DNA of 64,000 nt, taken from Buddleja alternifolia. Lineage: Eukaryota > Streptophyta > Magnoliopsida > Lamiales > Scrophulariaceae. Location of the stretch: contig CM033408.1 of the NCBI GenBank assembly GCA_019426215.1, positions 20,714,375-20,778,374 of the forward strand, written 5' to 3'. Shown in pieces: positions 63,101 through 64,000 of the stretch; positions within the stretch are counted from its first letter, which is position 1; each line of letters starts with the position of its first letter. Both the position numbers and the translations under genes were made by a program. The notes under the pieces are model-generated. The model ran no database searches, was not told the origin of the DNA, and saw only the letters and a program-made list of their open reading frames with translations.

Positions 63101-64000
63101 CCCTATGCATAGTACTTATACCTTTGGAGTTGTCACCAAATACAACCTGAGGACCATTGGCAGCTCGATAGTTGATCAGAAGATCCTTGGAGCCTGTCAT
63201 GTGCCTTGACGACCCACTATCGATATACCAAATAGACGTATCGGCTCTAGCTCTAGGTACCTGCAATTAAAAGGGAAGTTCTGTTCCTGTTTAGGTACCC
63301 ATTGTTGCTTGGGTCCTTTAACATTAGTAACATTGTTAGTTTGAATTAGAACTTTAGGAACCCATATTTGCTTAATCTTCATTGTGGGAGGATTAACCTT
63401 CTTGGGTTTCACATTGTGTTGTGTGTGTTTTTTGGGTGTATAAAAATATCCATGATTATAATAATAATAATCATAATCATAGTCATAATCATAATCATCA
63501 TAGTAGCGATAATATGCTCCAGACCGTTGTGGATATTAATGCTGGTATTTCTTTGGCGTTGGCTTGGGGTGCACTTTTGGTGTTAGACGCTTAGCGCTTG
63601 ATTCACAGTGGTTAGGTTTATCCTTAACTTTTTGAGCATTTGGATGAACGTTTCTTTGTGAATTATTTGCTTTCGCTTTTCCCTTGCCTGAGTCAGCTTT
63701 GGCTTTCTCATTTGGCCTCGTACCATTGTCACTCGGTTCATTTTGTGTTTGACTTAGTGAACCTTCCTCAACAAAGAAAACACCCTTTCCTTTGTTGTTT
63801 GCCGTGACGTTAGATTTGCTTGGTTGTTTACCGAATCTATTGTATCCTAAACCGATCTTTTCACCAAATAACCTTGTTACCTCAGTCACATTGTCTAGCT
63901 TTCTTGACGCTTTAGACAATGATGAGATGAGATGTTCTGATTTAGCAAGTCTAGCAATCAGTTCAGCTTCTCTCTTGACTATTATATCAATATCACTTTT
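60115..64000 (-). pseudogene. Sirevirus gag-pol remnant (partial, runs off the window)
   Basis: The end of gag (64000-63536) has coiled-coil-like KREAELIARLAKSEHL and RLFGEKIGLGYN-type text. Next come a Tyr/Asp-rich repeat from a CATAAT microsatellite (about 63460-63510), WVPK elements, protease WYIDSGSSRHMTG, the GAG-pre-integrase segment and integrase (HMDLFGPI, RSDHGTEF). The integrase is missing residues after QQNGVAES and rejoins at FWDEEINTACYTQNR. Reverse transcriptase has MDVKSVFLNG and the catalytic YVDD near 61000. RNase H continues in another frame after a one-base shift near 60440 (TSTAEAEYVAA and ADIFTKAL are still readable). Several stops are present, so the copy is inactive. 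Confidence 0.85.

Larger units (their letters stand above)
38991..64000 (-). mobile_element. Sirevirus-like copia element (3' part), carrying nested insertions
   Basis: Read on the - strand from the right edge: end of gag, protease, integrase, reverse transcriptase and RNase H (64000 to about 60115), a spacer, a very long extra ORF (44577-40541), a polypurine tract (AAAATGGGGAAAT ending at 40314) and the 3' LTR (40313-38991). A downstream extra ORF in this position is typical of the Sirevirus genus of plant copia elements. The spacer is split at 44834/59498 by a gypsy element. The 5' LTR is outside the window, so completeness and target duplication cannot be judged. Confidence 0.8.

Noticed and set aside
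1..64000. Search by eye for tRNA, rRNA, snoRNA or miRNA-like hairpins
   Set aside because: Apart from transposon inverted repeats I saw no cloverleaf or conserved RNA gene. Weak structured RNAs cannot be excluded without a folding or covariance search.

Overview
The window is nuclear DNA from a flowering plant, most likely a eudicot. It has short exons with GT-AG introns, AT-rich intergenic DNA, plant-type nuclear genes and many plant transposon families. I saw no bacterial, organellar, tRNA, rRNA or CRISPR signal.

Three host genes are visible. The window opens inside the last exons of a + strand gene whose Gly/Arg-rich tail matches plant LSM4 (1-596). A six-exon + strand gene (4071-13471, 418 codons) encodes a RING-H2 protein like Arabidopsis RFI2. 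A 13-coding-exon - strand gene (30104 down to 23456, 292 codons) encodes an SF2/ASF-type SR splicing factor like SR34/SR30. All intron phases in the last two genes close into a single open frame, and both carry DNA transposons in their introns.

Between the two complete genes lie a decayed Mutator-like (MULE) transposase gene (14160-18798), a Sirevirus LTR fragment fused to its 3' end, and an internally deleted copia element (about 19613-22097). Upstream of the SR gene are LTR fragments and a LINE remnant (33425-35110) split by a hAT-type MITE with an 8-bp target duplication.

From 35838 to the right edge the DNA is a retrotransposon nest at least four levels deep. A + strand copia (LTR and primer-binding site 35838-38066) is interrupted by a - strand Sirevirus-like copia (38991 to beyond 64000, with a very long extra ORF between pol and its 3' LTR). 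That element is interrupted by a + strand gag-only Ty3/gypsy element (44835-59492, target duplication GTAAC). The 5' LTR of the gypsy element is in turn interrupted by a - strand copia with two full 2142-bp LTRs (45311-55262, target duplication GCCTG). The nest gives a relative order of insertion, and the innermost copia is the youngest.

Points of most interest are: phase-symmetric 63-bp mini-exons amplified inside the MULE gene; triplicated decoy splice acceptors in front of the second RING exon of the RFI2-like gene; the gypsy element whose 3' LTR is missing although its target duplication is intact; the large Sirevirus extra ORF and a short CpG word repeated throughout that element; and adjacent perfect palindromes in the leader RNA of the young copia.
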